Below, one piece after another: positions 14,942 to 23,685 of a stretch of DNA of 48,134 nucleotides (positions within the stretch are counted from its first letter, which is position 1; each line of letters opens with the position of its first letter). This DNA comes from an uncultured Candidatus Saccharibacteria bacterium (lineage in GTDB: Bacteria; Patescibacteriota; Saccharimonadia; Saccharimonadales; Saccharimonadaceae), in the NCBI GenBank assembly GCA_938036915.1, contig CALHVV010000044.1:1-48134 (forward strand), given 5' to 3'. The notes below the pieces were generated by a model that saw only the letters and a program-made list of their open reading frames with translations, did no database searches and was not told the origin of the DNA. The position numbers and the translations under genes were made by a program.

Positions 14942-16471
14942 ATGAATGAACACCGCAAAAAATTTGCAAGCCGTTCGCTCGTGTTTGTCTTGTTTGGGAT
15001 ATTATTAATCATCATTATATTGCTCTGGTGGTGGTGGCCATGGGGCTACAATAGTAGCTTCAAGGGTGTGCGGCCAGACCAAGTGAGTTTGCGCCAGCAT
15101 GATGGGAAGATCCAGTGGCAATTTATGAATGGCGCGTGGCACGATATTGCCTCGGTGGAGGACTTGCGCGGGGCAAAAGGCGAGCAAGGTGCGCGCGGTG
15201 AGGTCGGCGCGAGCGGTGCTCGTGGTGCAGATGGTACCAATGGCCGCGATGGTGCAGACGGTGCACGTGGCCGTGATGGTGCTCGTGGTGCAGCTGGCAA
15301 GAATGGCGCAAACGGCGCTAATGGTGTCAACGGTAAGGACGGTGCAAACGGGGCTAATGGCAAAGACGGCGCATCGGCCGCTAAGGGCGAAAAGGGTGAA
15401 AAAGGTGAACCAGGCGCCAAAGGTGATAAAGGTGAGCCTGGCAAAGACGGCAAAAATGGTGAAAAGGGTGACAAGGGCGATCCTGGCCCGAAGGGTGACA
15501 CTGGCGCTAAGGGTGAGCAGGGTGCACCTGGTACACCTGGCGCACAAGGAGAAAGAGGTGTACCCGGCCCGAAGGGTGACCAAGGAGACACTGGCCCACA
15601 AGGACAACCAGGCCAGCCCGGCCCGCAAGGGCCGCAAGGCCAAACCGGCCCAGCTGGTGCCGATGGCCGAACCATCGAGCTCCAGAAGGGCACGCTCTAC
15701 ATCCAGTGGCGCTACACTGGCGAAACAGCCTGGCAAAACCTCATTGCTTATACTGACCTCAAGGGTGAAAAGGGTGATGCTGGTCAGCCAGGCCCACAAG
15801 GCCAACAGGGTATCCAGGGGCAGCAAGGTGCTACTGGACCCAAAGGCCAGGATGGCACCAATGCAACGATTAATGTGACTAATAGCACCCAGCCATGCTC
15901 ACCAAATATGACCGTTACAGGCAATGGCACCTCTCAGCTTGGCCTTACCTTTGCGGGTAGCACTGTGCCAGCGGGTGGCACGGTTGGCCAAATATTGTCG
16001 AAGAAGTCGGCCGCAAACTGCGACATGGAATGGCGGAGCCTCCCCCAGATGACCATCTTTACAGCAACACTTGGCAATGGCAATGGCGGCGTTACGGCTG
16101 CGACGATTGCTAAGGATACCTTTGCGCCAGTGCCACTCAAGACCGTCGTGACAAACAACGGTGGTGGGTCGTGGGATGCCGGGAGCAAATCGTACATCGC
16201 ACCAAGTGATGGTGTCTACCTCATCCAATCGCGGATTCGCCTGAACGATACATCGTCGGCCCGTGGTGTATACCAGGCTGTCAACGACACGGCTCGCGAT
16301 ACCCCAGAAGGGGTGTGGAGTAACAACCAACACGGCTACCGCTTTACTATGCCATACACTCGCCTGATGCGAGTAACGGCCGGGACGCCGCTCAAGCTTG
16401 TTATCTACTCGGCTGGCCAAGACGCAAACATCACTGATGCAAGCCTGAGTATCGTCAAGATATCAGACTAA
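14942..16471 (+). CDS. Membrane-anchored collagen-like protein with C1q/TNF-like head
   Basis: This 509-residue protein is a type II membrane protein: short basic N-terminus, helix at about 12-33, then outside. Residues about 77-241 are Gly-X-Y collagen repeats, rich in KGE, KGD and PGP triplets that form salt bridges stabilising bacterial triple helices; a single Gly is replaced by Ala near residue 146. A second repeat block spans about 275-305. Each block is preceded by a copy of the same small module: IQWQFMNGAWHDIASVEDLRG (split at 58-64 and 65-76) and IQWRYTGETAWQNLIAYTDL (254-273). The last 140 residues resemble a C1q/TNF-like trimerisation domain. I infer a trimeric surface fibre or adhesin. 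TATAAT lies about 35 bases upstream and a weak hairpin follows. Confidence 0.88.
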   Translation: MNEHRKKFASRSLVFVLFGILLIIIILLWWWWPWGYNSSFKGVRPDQVSLRQHDGKIQWQFMNGAWHDIASVEDLRGAKGEQGARGEVGASGARGADGTNGRDGADGARGRDGARGAAGKNGANGANGVNGKDGANGANGKDGASAAKGEKGEKGEPGAKGDKGEPGKDGKNGEKGDKGDPGPKGDTGAKGEQGAPGTPGAQGERGVPGPKGDQGDTGPQGQPGQPGPQGPQGQTGPAGADGRTIELQKGTLYIQWRYTGETAWQNLIAYTDLKGEKGDAGQPGPQGQQGIQGQQGATGPKGQDGTNATINVTNSTQPCSPNMTVTGNGTSQLGLTFAGSTVPAGGTVGQILSKKSAANCDMEWRSLPQMTIFTATLGNGNGGVTAATIAKDTFAPVPLKTVVTNNGGGSWDAGSKSYIAPSDGVYLIQSRIRLNDTSSARGVYQAVNDTARDTPEGVWSNNQHGYRFTMPYTRLMRVTAGTPLKLVIYSAGQDANITDASLSIVKISD

Positions 16472-16496
16472 GCTCGGTAGCTCACTACCAACCTCT

Positions 16497-16525
16497 ACAG
16501 AACCAGCTCCTAGGGCTGGTTCTGT
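16497..16525 (+). terminator. Hairpin after the collagen-like gene
   Basis: ACAGAACCAGC (16497-16507) pairs with GCTGGTTCTGT (16515-16525), an 11-bp stem with a 7-base loop. The following T tract is weak, so termination is likely but not certain. The rest of the gap to 16680 shows no gene. Confidence 0.65.
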
Positions 16526-16683
16526 GTTAGTTTCTCCTAGCTCATGGAGTGCTCGAGAGTAGAAAAGTGAGGCAAAAATGGGGGTCTGCAGACCGTGCTA
16601 TCTGCCCAATAGTACCGTGGCTGGGTGGCCATCGTGCCCGGAAGTTTTATCGAACAAATTGCCATTACGCTTGGCGTGGTATC

Positions 16684-16692
16684 TGATATAAT
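16684..16692 (+). promoter_or_regulatory. Extended -10 promoter of serS, leaderless layout
   Basis: TG plus one base (16684-16686) precedes TATAAT (16687-16692). Six bases later comes ATG 16699, so the mRNA should start at the initiation codon. No ribosome site is present. Confidence 0.75.
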
Positions 16693-16698
16693 ATAGTT

Positions 16699-17943
16699 AT
16701 GTTAGATATTCGTTATATTCGCGCGCATGCCGACGAAGTGCAGGTAGCAGCGCGCCATAAGGGCTATGAGGTGTCCATCGCTAAGCTTCTCGCGTGCGAC
16801 GACCAGCGCCGGGAGCTCCAGCAGCGGGTGGATGCTGTGCGCACCACGCGCAACGAGACAGCCGCTCAGATGAAGGGTGGCAAGTCAAGCCAAGAACTCA
16901 TCGCTACAGGCAAGGCACTCAAAGCCGAGCTTGCAACGCTGGAAGAGGAGCTGCGCACCATCGAGAATAACTTTTTTGCTCAGTTAGAGGCAGTGCCAAA
17001 TATCACCCTGTCAGACGTCCCACTGGGCGGCGAGACAGACAGTGTAGAGATTAAGCAGTGGGGCGAGCGACGTGAGTCGGCCCAGGATCACCTCGACTTT
17101 GCCACGAGCCGGGGCTGGCTCGACTTTGAGCGCGGTGCTAAGGTGGCTGGCACGAAGTTTTACTATGTGCTGGGCGACCTAATGCTGCTCGAGAATGCCA
17201 TCTACCAATATGCTCTTAACTTCCTTGTTAGCAAAGGCTTCCGCCCCATGACGGTGCCACACATGGTGAGTGGCCGCGTGGCGCGTGGTTCGGGCTTTGC
17301 ACCCAAGAGCGATAAGGAGAGTAACGAGTACTTTATTGAGGGCGAAGACACTATGCTTATTGGCACAGCCGAGGCCCCACTGACAGGCTTCCATGCCGAT
17401 GAGATCCTAAGCGAGAAGGACTTACCGCTCCTCTACGCTGGCTACAGCCCCTGCTACCGCAAAGAGGCTGGCGCTGCCGGGAAGTTTAGCCGCGGGCTGT
17501 TTCGGGTTCATCAGTTCAACAAATTAGAGATGTATATCTATTGCTTGCCCGAGCAATCGGCTCAGATGCATGAGAAAATCCTCGCGCTGGAGGAGGAGAT
17601 TTGGCAAAGCCTGGGCGTGCCATACCACGTGGTAAATATCGCAGCGGGAGACTTAGGTGCACCAGCTGCCAAGAAGTATGACATCGAGTACTGGTCGCCT
17701 GTTGATGGAGCTTACCGCGAGCTTACCAGCTGTAGCAACTGCACTGACTTCCAGGCGCGCAACCTCGGTATCCGCGTCCGCCGGGCCGATGGCTCGCTCC
17801 AGGTAGTACACACCCTCAATGGCACCGCAGTGAGCTTGGCTCGCGCACTCGTAGCAATTATCGAGAATTATCAAACAACTGATGGCCAGCTCCGCGTGCC
17901 AACGGTGCTGCAGCCATATCTGAACAATAGGGAGGTACTCTAG
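16699..17943 (+). CDS. serS: Seryl-tRNA synthetase
   Basis: SerRS charges tRNA-Ser and, by family precedent, also tRNA-Sec where present. Residues about 1-105 form the N-terminal coiled-coil arm that contacts the long variable arm of the tRNA. Motif 2 is seen around residues 250-275 (SPCYRKEAGAAGKFSRGLFR) and motif 3 near the end (LNGTAVSLARALVAIIENYQ). At 414 residues it is of normal length. The gene is predicted to be leaderless. Its stop codon is directly followed by the ATG of pyrD, so the two share a transcript. Confidence 0.96.
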   Translation: MLDIRYIRAHADEVQVAARHKGYEVSIAKLLACDDQRRELQQRVDAVRTTRNETAAQMKGGKSSQELIATGKALKAELATLEEELRTIENNFFAQLEAVPNITLSDVPLGGETDSVEIKQWGERRESAQDHLDFATSRGWLDFERGAKVAGTKFYYVLGDLMLLENAIYQYALNFLVSKGFRPMTVPHMVSGRVARGSGFAPKSDKESNEYFIEGEDTMLIGTAEAPLTGFHADEILSEKDLPLLYAGYSPCYRKEAGAAGKFSRGLFRVHQFNKLEMYIYCLPEQSAQMHEKILALEEEIWQSLGVPYHVVNIAAGDLGAPAAKKYDIEYWSPVDGAYRELTSCSNCTDFQARNLGIRVRRADGSLQVVHTLNGTAVSLARALVAIIENYQTTDGQLRVPTVLQPYLNNREVL

Positions 17944-19071
17944 ATGGGGCGCACAATCAGAAAAATGAGCCGCAAAGGCTATGCCAAAGTTGCCAAGCCG
18001 TTTCTCTTCCGGCGGCAGCCCGATGCAGCGCACCAGTCGATGCTCTGGACAGCGCGGGCACTGCATGCCATCCGGGGTGAGCAGCTCCTTAGTGGCTGGC
18101 GCTATAAGAATCCTCGCCTCGAGCAGACTATTCTTGGCCTCAACTTTGTTAATCCCATCGGCCTGTCTGCTGGGCTGGATAAAGATTTTGATCTACCCTC
18201 TGTGGCAAAGAAAATCGGCTGCGGCTTTGAGATTGGTGGCTCAGTAACAGCCGTGCCCTGCGAGGGTAACCCCAAGCCGTGGTTTCGTCGCTTGGCTAGC
18301 GAGCAGTCGATCGTCGTGAATGTTGGGTTGGCCAATCGCGGCGTCGCCAAGGCGATCGAGCAGATTCGTAGCTACTCACCACGGGTTTGGCGCGACTTTC
18401 CACTCAGCGTATCCGTAGCCAAGACCAACAGCCCCAAGCAAGTCCGCCCCAAGCAAGCGATTGCCGACTACTGTGACAGCCTTCGCCAGCTTGAAGAAGC
18501 TGGTTGTGCACCACTGTACGAGATCAATATCTCGTGCCCTAATGCTTATGGTGGCGAGCCCTTCACGACGCCCGCTCGCCTCAAGAAGCTCCTCACTGCG
18601 GTGGATGAGCTGAAGCTTTCGCGCCCCGTTTTTATCAAAATGCCGACGGACAAGACCTGGACGCAGTTTGCCAAGCTCCTCTCCATCATCGACAAGCATA
18701 ATGTGGCGGGCCTGACGATCGGCAACCTCGTCAAAGATCGCAGCAAGCTCACCGACCCAAGCGTTTTGCCTGACGATACTCCTGGTAGCCTTAGCGGCCG
18801 GCCAGCTCAGGCCATCACCACGCGGCTTATCCACAAGACGTATGCGCTGTATGGTGACCGCTTTGTCATCATTGGTGTGGGCGGCGTCTTTACGGCGGAG
18901 GATGCGTACGAAAAGATCCGGGCCGGCGCGAGCCTCGTAGCGCTGGTGACAGCGCTGATGTTTGAAGGGCCACAGGTGGTGGGCGATATCAACGAAGGCT
19001 TGGTAGAGCTGCTCGACCGAGACGACTATGTCTCTATTAGCGAAGCAATCGGCGCAGCGCACCGCAAGTAG
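17944..19071 (+). CDS. pyrD: Dihydroorotate dehydrogenase, class 2-like with an active-site Cys
   Basis: This flavoenzyme oxidises dihydroorotate to orotate, the fourth step of pyrimidine synthesis. FMN-site sequences are visible: PIGLSAGLDKD (71-81), an SVAKTNSP segment, NISCPN (195-200) and IIGVGGVFTAEDA. The N-terminal extension of about 60 residues, GLDKD and the SLSGRP loop resemble membrane-associated class 2 enzymes, but position 198 in NISCPN is Cys, the base of soluble class 1 enzymes, where class 2 has Ser. No other pyrimidine gene is in the window, so it may use imported precursors or serve a different redox role (inference). It abuts serS and is followed after eight bases by an unknown gene. 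Confidence 0.85.
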   Translation: MGRTIRKMSRKGYAKVAKPFLFRRQPDAAHQSMLWTARALHAIRGEQLLSGWRYKNPRLEQTILGLNFVNPIGLSAGLDKDFDLPSVAKKIGCGFEIGGSVTAVPCEGNPKPWFRRLASEQSIVVNVGLANRGVAKAIEQIRSYSPRVWRDFPLSVSVAKTNSPKQVRPKQAIADYCDSLRQLEEAGCAPLYEINISCPNAYGGEPFTTPARLKKLLTAVDELKLSRPVFIKMPTDKTWTQFAKLLSIIDKHNVAGLTIGNLVKDRSKLTDPSVLPDDTPGSLSGRPAQAITTRLIHKTYALYGDRFVIIGVGGVFTAEDAYEKIRAGASLVALVTALMFEGPQVVGDINEGLVELLDRDDYVSISEAIGAAHRK

Positions 19072-19079
19072 GGGAGCCA

Positions 19080-19658
19080 GTGGCGTCCGAAACAAACGGC
19101 CCACACGATGAGCGTTTTGCCTCTTCCATGCGGTACGCAGCAGCGTGGTTTAGCCAAGCGGTGGTACGGCACATCACCGGTGCAGCATTTGCCCGGGCTA
19201 AGCGGTGGGAAGCGATAGAAACCCACGTCCTTCCTGGGTGGCAGCATAATAGGCCTGCAGTAGAGTACCGAGCTGCCCAATACGTTGGTACACATGCGAG
19301 GGAGGATTACCCGCTCCGCGATACAACACTGATCGTTTCTGGCTATGTTGACCGCACAACCGACCGCTGTGTGGGTGGCCAAGCAGTTGACGTGTATCGG
19401 CTAACGGGCCAAACAAGCGCGTATCGCCGCATGGTCGATCGCCAGACAATGCAGCCATATGTGGCGCATCTTGCCCCAGTTTATCCTAACGAACGACAGG
19501 ACAAGCCACCAGCTGTAACCATGCGCAGCTTTGTCCCAGTGGATAGCTTGCGACGAGTTGGCCGCCTGATAGAAGTGCTCGACAGCCTTGCAGCACACAC
19601 TGTTGAGATAGAAGCGAAGTACCAGACATTGCTGCGCTACCAAAATCAACAAAAGTAA
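19080..19658 (+). CDS. Hypothetical protein in the serS-pyrD unit
   Basis: I do not recognise this 192-residue protein. It starts at GTG 19080, preceded by GGGGAG, only eight bases after pyrD, so it is probably cotranscribed. It has no signal peptide or membrane segment. The sequence is Arg- and Tyr-rich with hydrophobic strands such as TTLIVSGYVDRTTDR in the middle and a likely helix at the C-terminus (SLRRVGRLIEVLDSLA). A cytoplasmic role is likely. Nothing in the sequence points to a reaction. Confidence 0.65.
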   Translation: MASETNGPHDERFASSMRYAAAWFSQAVVRHITGAAFARAKRWEAIETHVLPGWQHNRPAVEYRAAQYVGTHAREDYPLRDTTLIVSGYVDRTTDRCVGGQAVDVYRLTGQTSAYRRMVDRQTMQPYVAHLAPVYPNERQDKPPAVTMRSFVPVDSLRRVGRLIEVLDSLAAHTVEIEAKYQTLLRYQNQQK

Positions 19659-19752
19659 AATGGCCCGGCGTCATAGCTTAGCCCACAGCCATTTGACATT
19701 ATCCATAATATACTGCACTATAGGACGAGAATTGTGTAATAAAGGAGCAAGA

Positions 19753-20415
19753 ATGAACGAACATCAGCCAGCAAGAGACCCAAGAAGCGGAGAACGACAA
19801 GACCTGTCGGGGATTGCATATAAGCTACAGGCTAGAATGGGCCGTGTACTCACCGATGAACCTTTTGAGTATGCCAAACATAGGCCAGGTGCATTGCATG
19901 AGCGTCGTATCCAAACCAACCCAGAGATCAGCAAAGATGGTGAAACCAACGCCACTGAGCGTACTATATTTTTGACAGGCCGCGATGGTAAGTATATAGC
20001 GGTGTCTGGCGTTGTGCTTGATGAAATGTCGGTCGTTTTGGACCCATCTGTCACCATTATGACACCTGATAGTAATGATTGGGTGGTGTATCGCTCGAAG
20101 GTCGGTCGCCCGAAGAATGGCCATGATGGCCAGTGGCAAATTGAGCGTATCTATGGCAGCCAGACAGGTCAGATCGATAGTGAGCCGTACACGTTTTTCC
20201 AGTCGGTAGATAAAGACGGTAAGCAAGACCTGGAGCGCGCAGAGGCTGATGCACGAGAGTTGCATGATGTCAGAAATCTCATCGAAGGGGCGCACTGCCG
20301 CGTAGAGACACCGCCCAAGAACGAGGCGAAGGCCTTGCTTGACCATATTAAAGAACTGCGCGAAAAGATGGCCTATCGGATGGGATTGCTAGCCGAACAC
20401 CTCTCTCTGCGCTGA
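19753..20415 (+). CDS. Hypothetical protein
   Basis: This 220-residue protein has no family I recognise. ATG 19753 is preceded by AAAGGAG at ideal spacing, which decides the start over codons upstream. The N-terminal third is polar; the centre carries beta-strand-like segments (YIAVSGVVLDEMSVVLDPSV, GQWQIERIYGS) and the end is a long charged helix with a heptad-like pattern (HIKELREKMAYRMGLLAEHL). No signal peptide. A TTGACA lies at about 19694, with only a weak -10 at the right distance. The gene lies just before hpf, but an own promoter for hpf separates them. Confidence 0.65.
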   Translation: MNEHQPARDPRSGERQDLSGIAYKLQARMGRVLTDEPFEYAKHRPGALHERRIQTNPEISKDGETNATERTIFLTGRDGKYIAVSGVVLDEMSVVLDPSVTIMTPDSNDWVVYRSKVGRPKNGHDGQWQIERIYGSQTGQIDSEPYTFFQSVDKDGKQDLERAEADARELHDVRNLIEGAHCRVETPPKNEAKALLDHIKELREKMAYRMGLLAEHLSLR

Positions 20416-20452
20416 TAATTTACTCATAACAACCCCTGTTTCTCCTCAACCA

Positions 20453-20461
20453 TGCTATACT
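20453..20461 (+). promoter_or_regulatory. Extended -10 promoter of hpf
   Basis: TGC precedes TATACT ending at 20461. The hpf ATG is 35 bases downstream with AAAGGGG in front of it, so this gene has an ordinary leader. Confidence 0.55.
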
Positions 20462-20495
20462 ATAAGCACAAGTTGCTAACACGAAAGGGGTCAGC

Positions 20496-20885
20496 ATGAT
20501 CGCAAACATCGACATTACCGGTATTGGCAAATACTCGCCAGACGAGCCAACCAAAAAATACATCCGCAAGAAGATCGGTGCGCTTGACCGCATGGTGTCG
20601 CGCCACGCTCGCAAGACCGTGAGCGCTATGGTGCGCATTGAGGAGATTAATGGCGAGCATGGTAATAAGTATGAGGTAGAGGTAGTCATTACTGTGCCAG
20701 ACCAAACCATCAAGGCTAAAGACTCTACACTCAACGTTCTGGCCGCCACCGATATCGTCGAGCGCAAACTCGCTGGCCAGCTGCGCAAATATAAGCAGAA
20801 CCAGCTGCCGCACCTCGGTCGCCGTGGCCTCCTCGCTCGCTTCAAGCGTAGCTTCGAGCGCGAGCAGGATCACCCTGCGGAGTAG
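20496..20885 (+). CDS. hpf: Ribosome hibernation promoting factor, short form
   Basis: HPF/YfiA-type proteins bind the 30S A- and P-sites and silence ribosomes in stationary or starved cells. The 129-residue product shows the family pattern of a beta-alpha-beta-beta-beta-alpha fold: IANIDITGIGKYSP at the start, a basic helix YIRKKIGALDRMVSRHA, strands around KYEVEVVITVPDQTIKAKD, and the final helix NVLAATDIVERKLAGQLRK. It lacks the dimerisation domain of long HPF, so it belongs to the short class. The C-terminal 25 residues are basic. It has its own promoter and a terminator at 20909-20941. Confidence 0.88.
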   Translation: MIANIDITGIGKYSPDEPTKKYIRKKIGALDRMVSRHARKTVSAMVRIEEINGEHGNKYEVEVVITVPDQTIKAKDSTLNVLAATDIVERKLAGQLRKYKQNQLPHLGRRGLLARFKRSFEREQDHPAE

Positions 20886-20908
20886 GCGATAGGTAAGGCG
20901 CGCGAGCC

Positions 20909-20941
20909 AAGAGGCCGGTATCAGTCGGGTATCGGCCTCTT
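20909..20941 (+). terminator. Hairpin after hpf
   Basis: AAGAGGCCG (20909-20917) pairs with CGGCCTCTT (20933-20941) around a loop of 15 bases. The T tract is poor, so it may also be an RNA-end structure, but its position between hpf and the secA promoter fits a terminator. Confidence 0.7.
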
Positions 20942-20988
20942 GCTCATACTTTGTGTAGGCCACCCTTCCCAAATAGCCGCAAACCCGG

Positions 20989-20994
20989 TATAAT
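20989..20994 (+). promoter_or_regulatory. -10 box of secA
   Basis: TATAAT, with TTCCCA 17 bases upstream as a weak -35. The leader to ATG 21055 is about 55 bases, one of the longer ones in this window, and contains purine-rich stretches (GAGAGG, GAGGGAA). Confidence 0.55.
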
Positions 20995-21054
20995 GAGGGG
21001 AGTTTTTTGAATTGAATGGCCGCTTAGAGAGGAAAGCGAGGGAAGTTTGACACC

Positions 21055-23685
21055 ATGGCAACAACACAGCAAAAAGCACTGACGAAGATTTTTGGCGATC
21101 CGCAGAAGCGGATCTTGAAGCGTCTGCAAAAGAAGGTAGACCAGATCAACAAGCTTGGGCCCAAATATAAGGCATTCTCGGATGAGGAATTAGCCAAGCA
21201 AACAGAGGTCCTTAAGCAGCGCCTGCACAAGAAGGGCACAACGCTTGATACCATCCTGCCCGATGCTTTTGCGGTGGTGCGCGAGATGGCCGACCGGGTG
21301 ATTGGCGAGCGGCACTATGATGTGCAGCTGATTGGCTCGATGGTGCTGCACGAAGGCAACGTGGCTGAACTCAAGACTGGTGAAGGTAAGACCCTGATGT
21401 CCACTCTGGCAGCATATCTCAATGCGCTGGAGGGCAAGGGCGTGCACGTCGTGACCGTCAACGACTACTTGGCGCAGCGTGACGCTGGCTGGATGGGGCA
21501 GATCTATAGCGCTCTGGGTATTAGCACCGGTGTGATCATTAACGAAGCATCCTTCCTCTACGATGGCACGTACACCAACGAGAACCATACCGACCCACGT
21601 ATGCAAAAGCTCCGCCCCTGTACACGGCGCGAGGCCTATGAGGCAGACATTACCTATGGGACAAACAACGAGTTTGGCTTCGACTACCTGCGCGATAATA
21701 TGGTCAATGAGATTAGCCTGGTGCGTCAGCGCGAGCTCAACTTTGCTATTGTAGACGAGGTGGATTCTATCTTGATCGATGAAGCACGTACCCCACTCAT
21801 CATTAGTGCGCCTGCGGCTGAGAACCCTGATAGCTACTACCAATTTGCCAAGATTGCCGCCAAGCTTGTGCCGGAGGACTACCGCCTCGACGAAAAGCAC
21901 ACCAGTGTGGCCCTGACAGATAGCGGCATCGACAAGGTACAGAAACTCCTTGGTATAAAAAATTTGTACACCCCTGAGTATGTCCGCAGTGTCTACCACA
22001 TCAACCAAGCGCTGCGCGCCCAGACGCTCTTCCATCGTGACAAAAACTACGTAGTGACCAATGATGGCGAGGTAATCATTGTCGATGAGCACACTGGCCG
22101 CCTCAAGATCGGCAACCGCTACAACGAAGGCCTCCACCAGGCGATCGAAGCGAAAGAAGGCGTGCCCGTTCAGCAAGAGAGCATGACGCTGGCAACTATT
22201 TCCTTCCAGAATTTCTTCCGCCTGTATAAGAAGCTCAGTGGTATGACCGGTACGGCCTTTACTGAGGCAGAGGAGTTCCAGCAGATCTATAGCCTGGATG
22301 TGGTAGTGGTGCCGCCCAACAAGCCAATTACTCGCAAAGACCACCAAGATCTTATCTACAAAACCGAGAAGGCCAAGCTTAAAGCCGTGGCAGCTGCCAT
22401 CAAGAAGTACCATGAGCAAGGCCGGCCGGTGCTGGTGGGGTCGGGCTCGATTGCTAAGAATGAGCTGATCGCCCAGTGGCTCGACAAAGCAGGTATTACA
22501 TATGAGATCCTCAATGCTAAGAATAATGAGCGTGAGGCCGAGATTGTGGCACACGCTGGCGAGAAGGGTGCCGTGACGCTAGCGACAAACATTGCGGGGC
22601 GTGGCACAGACATCAAGCTTGGGCCGGGCGTGAAGGAGCTTGGTGGCTTGGTGGTGATCGGCAGTGAGCGGCATGAGTCGCGCCGGATCGACAACCAGCT
22701 GCGGGGCCGTGGTGGCCGCCAGGGCGACCCGGGTGACACCCAATTCTATGTCTCGACCGAAGACGATCTGATGCGGATCTTCCAGGGTGAGCGTATTGCT
22801 GGCCTGATGGAGCGCCTTGGAGTAGAAGAAAACATGGCTATTCAAAACAAAGCAGTCAGTAAGACGCTTGAGGCGGCGCAAAAGCGGGTTGAGGGCTTTA
22901 ACTTTGATGCGCGCAAAAATGTTGTTCAGTACGACAACGTCATCAACCGCCACCGCAAAGTGGTCTATACTGTGCGACGCAAGATTCTCGATGGCGACAA
23001 CATCAAGCCAGAAATTCAGCGCCTGCTGCGCACTGCAGTAGAGAGCCTTACAGAGGTACCAGCCAAGCAAAACCCGAAGTTTGCTGAGGAGTTTGGCGCG
23101 ATCTTCCCACTGGATAAAGACGAGATTAAGAAAATCGGTGCCGAGAAGCGCGACCGTGTCCGGACTAAGATGGCACTCGATGCGGCGAAAAAATTGTATC
23201 AAGACAAAGAAGACGAACTGGGTAGCGAGCTACTGCGCGGTATTGAGCGTGAAGTGTATCTGCAGGTGCTCGACACACTGTGGATGCAGCACCTAGAGAA
23301 TATGCAGCACCTGCGTGAAGGAATCCACTGGCGCAGTGTGGGCCAGCGCGACCCGCTCGTGGAGTACCGCGCCGAGTCGCAAAAGTTGTTCGATAGCCTG
23401 CAGGCTAACCTCCGAGCTGAGGTTCTCCACGCGATCTACCAAGTGCGCAGGACAGATGCCATCACTCGCGAGGCAACTGACAACGAGCACGATACCGAGC
23501 TTACCCGCCTGGCTGAAACCTCGGTGGAGCGCGGTGTGAATGAAATCACAAGTGGGGAAGCGAATCGTGATCAGGACTTTACCAAAACAAAAGCGGCACC
23601 AACTACTGCCGATGTCAACCGCAAACGTAACGCCGCCCGCAAGAAAAAGAAAGCCCAGCGGCAGAATCGCAAAAAGAACCGCTAA
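21055..23685 (+). CDS. secA: Preprotein translocase ATPase SecA
   Basis: SecA is the ATPase that pushes unfolded preproteins through SecYEG. The 876-residue protein has Walker A in LKTGEGKTLMSTL (about residues 104-116), the DEAD-like VDEVDSILIDEARTPLIIS, the preprotein cross-linking region (about 220-360), the second nucleotide-binding fold with TNIAGRGTDIKLGPG and RIDNQLRGRGGRQGDPG, and the helical wing and scaffold regions. The C-terminus is a short Lys/Arg-rich tail and lacks the Cys-rich zinc motif that binds SecB in proteobacteria. Its stop codon is immediately followed by the ATG of an M16 peptidase, suggesting cotranscription and perhaps a link between export and proteolysis. Confidence 0.97.
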   Translation: MATTQQKALTKIFGDPQKRILKRLQKKVDQINKLGPKYKAFSDEELAKQTEVLKQRLHKKGTTLDTILPDAFAVVREMADRVIGERHYDVQLIGSMVLHEGNVAELKTGEGKTLMSTLAAYLNALEGKGVHVVTVNDYLAQRDAGWMGQIYSALGISTGVIINEASFLYDGTYTNENHTDPRMQKLRPCTRREAYEADITYGTNNEFGFDYLRDNMVNEISLVRQRELNFAIVDEVDSILIDEARTPLIISAPAAENPDSYYQFAKIAAKLVPEDYRLDEKHTSVALTDSGIDKVQKLLGIKNLYTPEYVRSVYHINQALRAQTLFHRDKNYVVTNDGEVIIVDEHTGRLKIGNRYNEGLHQAIEAKEGVPVQQESMTLATISFQNFFRLYKKLSGMTGTAFTEAEEFQQIYSLDVVVVPPNKPITRKDHQDLIYKTEKAKLKAVAAAIKKYHEQGRPVLVGSGSIAKNELIAQWLDKAGITYEILNAKNNEREAEIVAHAGEKGAVTLATNIAGRGTDIKLGPGVKELGGLVVIGSERHESRRIDNQLRGRGGRQGDPGDTQFYVSTEDDLMRIFQGERIAGLMERLGVEENMAIQNKAVSKTLEAAQKRVEGFNFDARKNVVQYDNVINRHRKVVYTVRRKILDGDNIKPEIQRLLRTAVESLTEVPAKQNPKFAEEFGAIFPLDKDEIKKIGAEKRDRVRTKMALDAAKKLYQDKEDELGSELLRGIEREVYLQVLDTLWMQHLENMQHLREGIHWRSVGQRDPLVEYRAESQKLFDSLQANLRAEVLHAIYQVRRTDAITREATDNEHDTELTRLAETSVERGVNEITSGEANRDQDFTKTKAAPTTADVNRKRNAARKKKKAQRQNRKKNR

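Noticed and set aside
15005..15826. Large Pro- and Thr-rich frames antisense to and overlapping the collagen-like gene
   Set aside because: Gly-X-Y repeats create low-complexity open frames in every phase; only the plus frame at 14942 has a start, anchor and domain structure.
21190..22554. Long minus-strand frame of 454 codons
   Set aside because: It is entirely antisense to the well-supported secA gene; such long frames arise from the GC-rich codon pattern.
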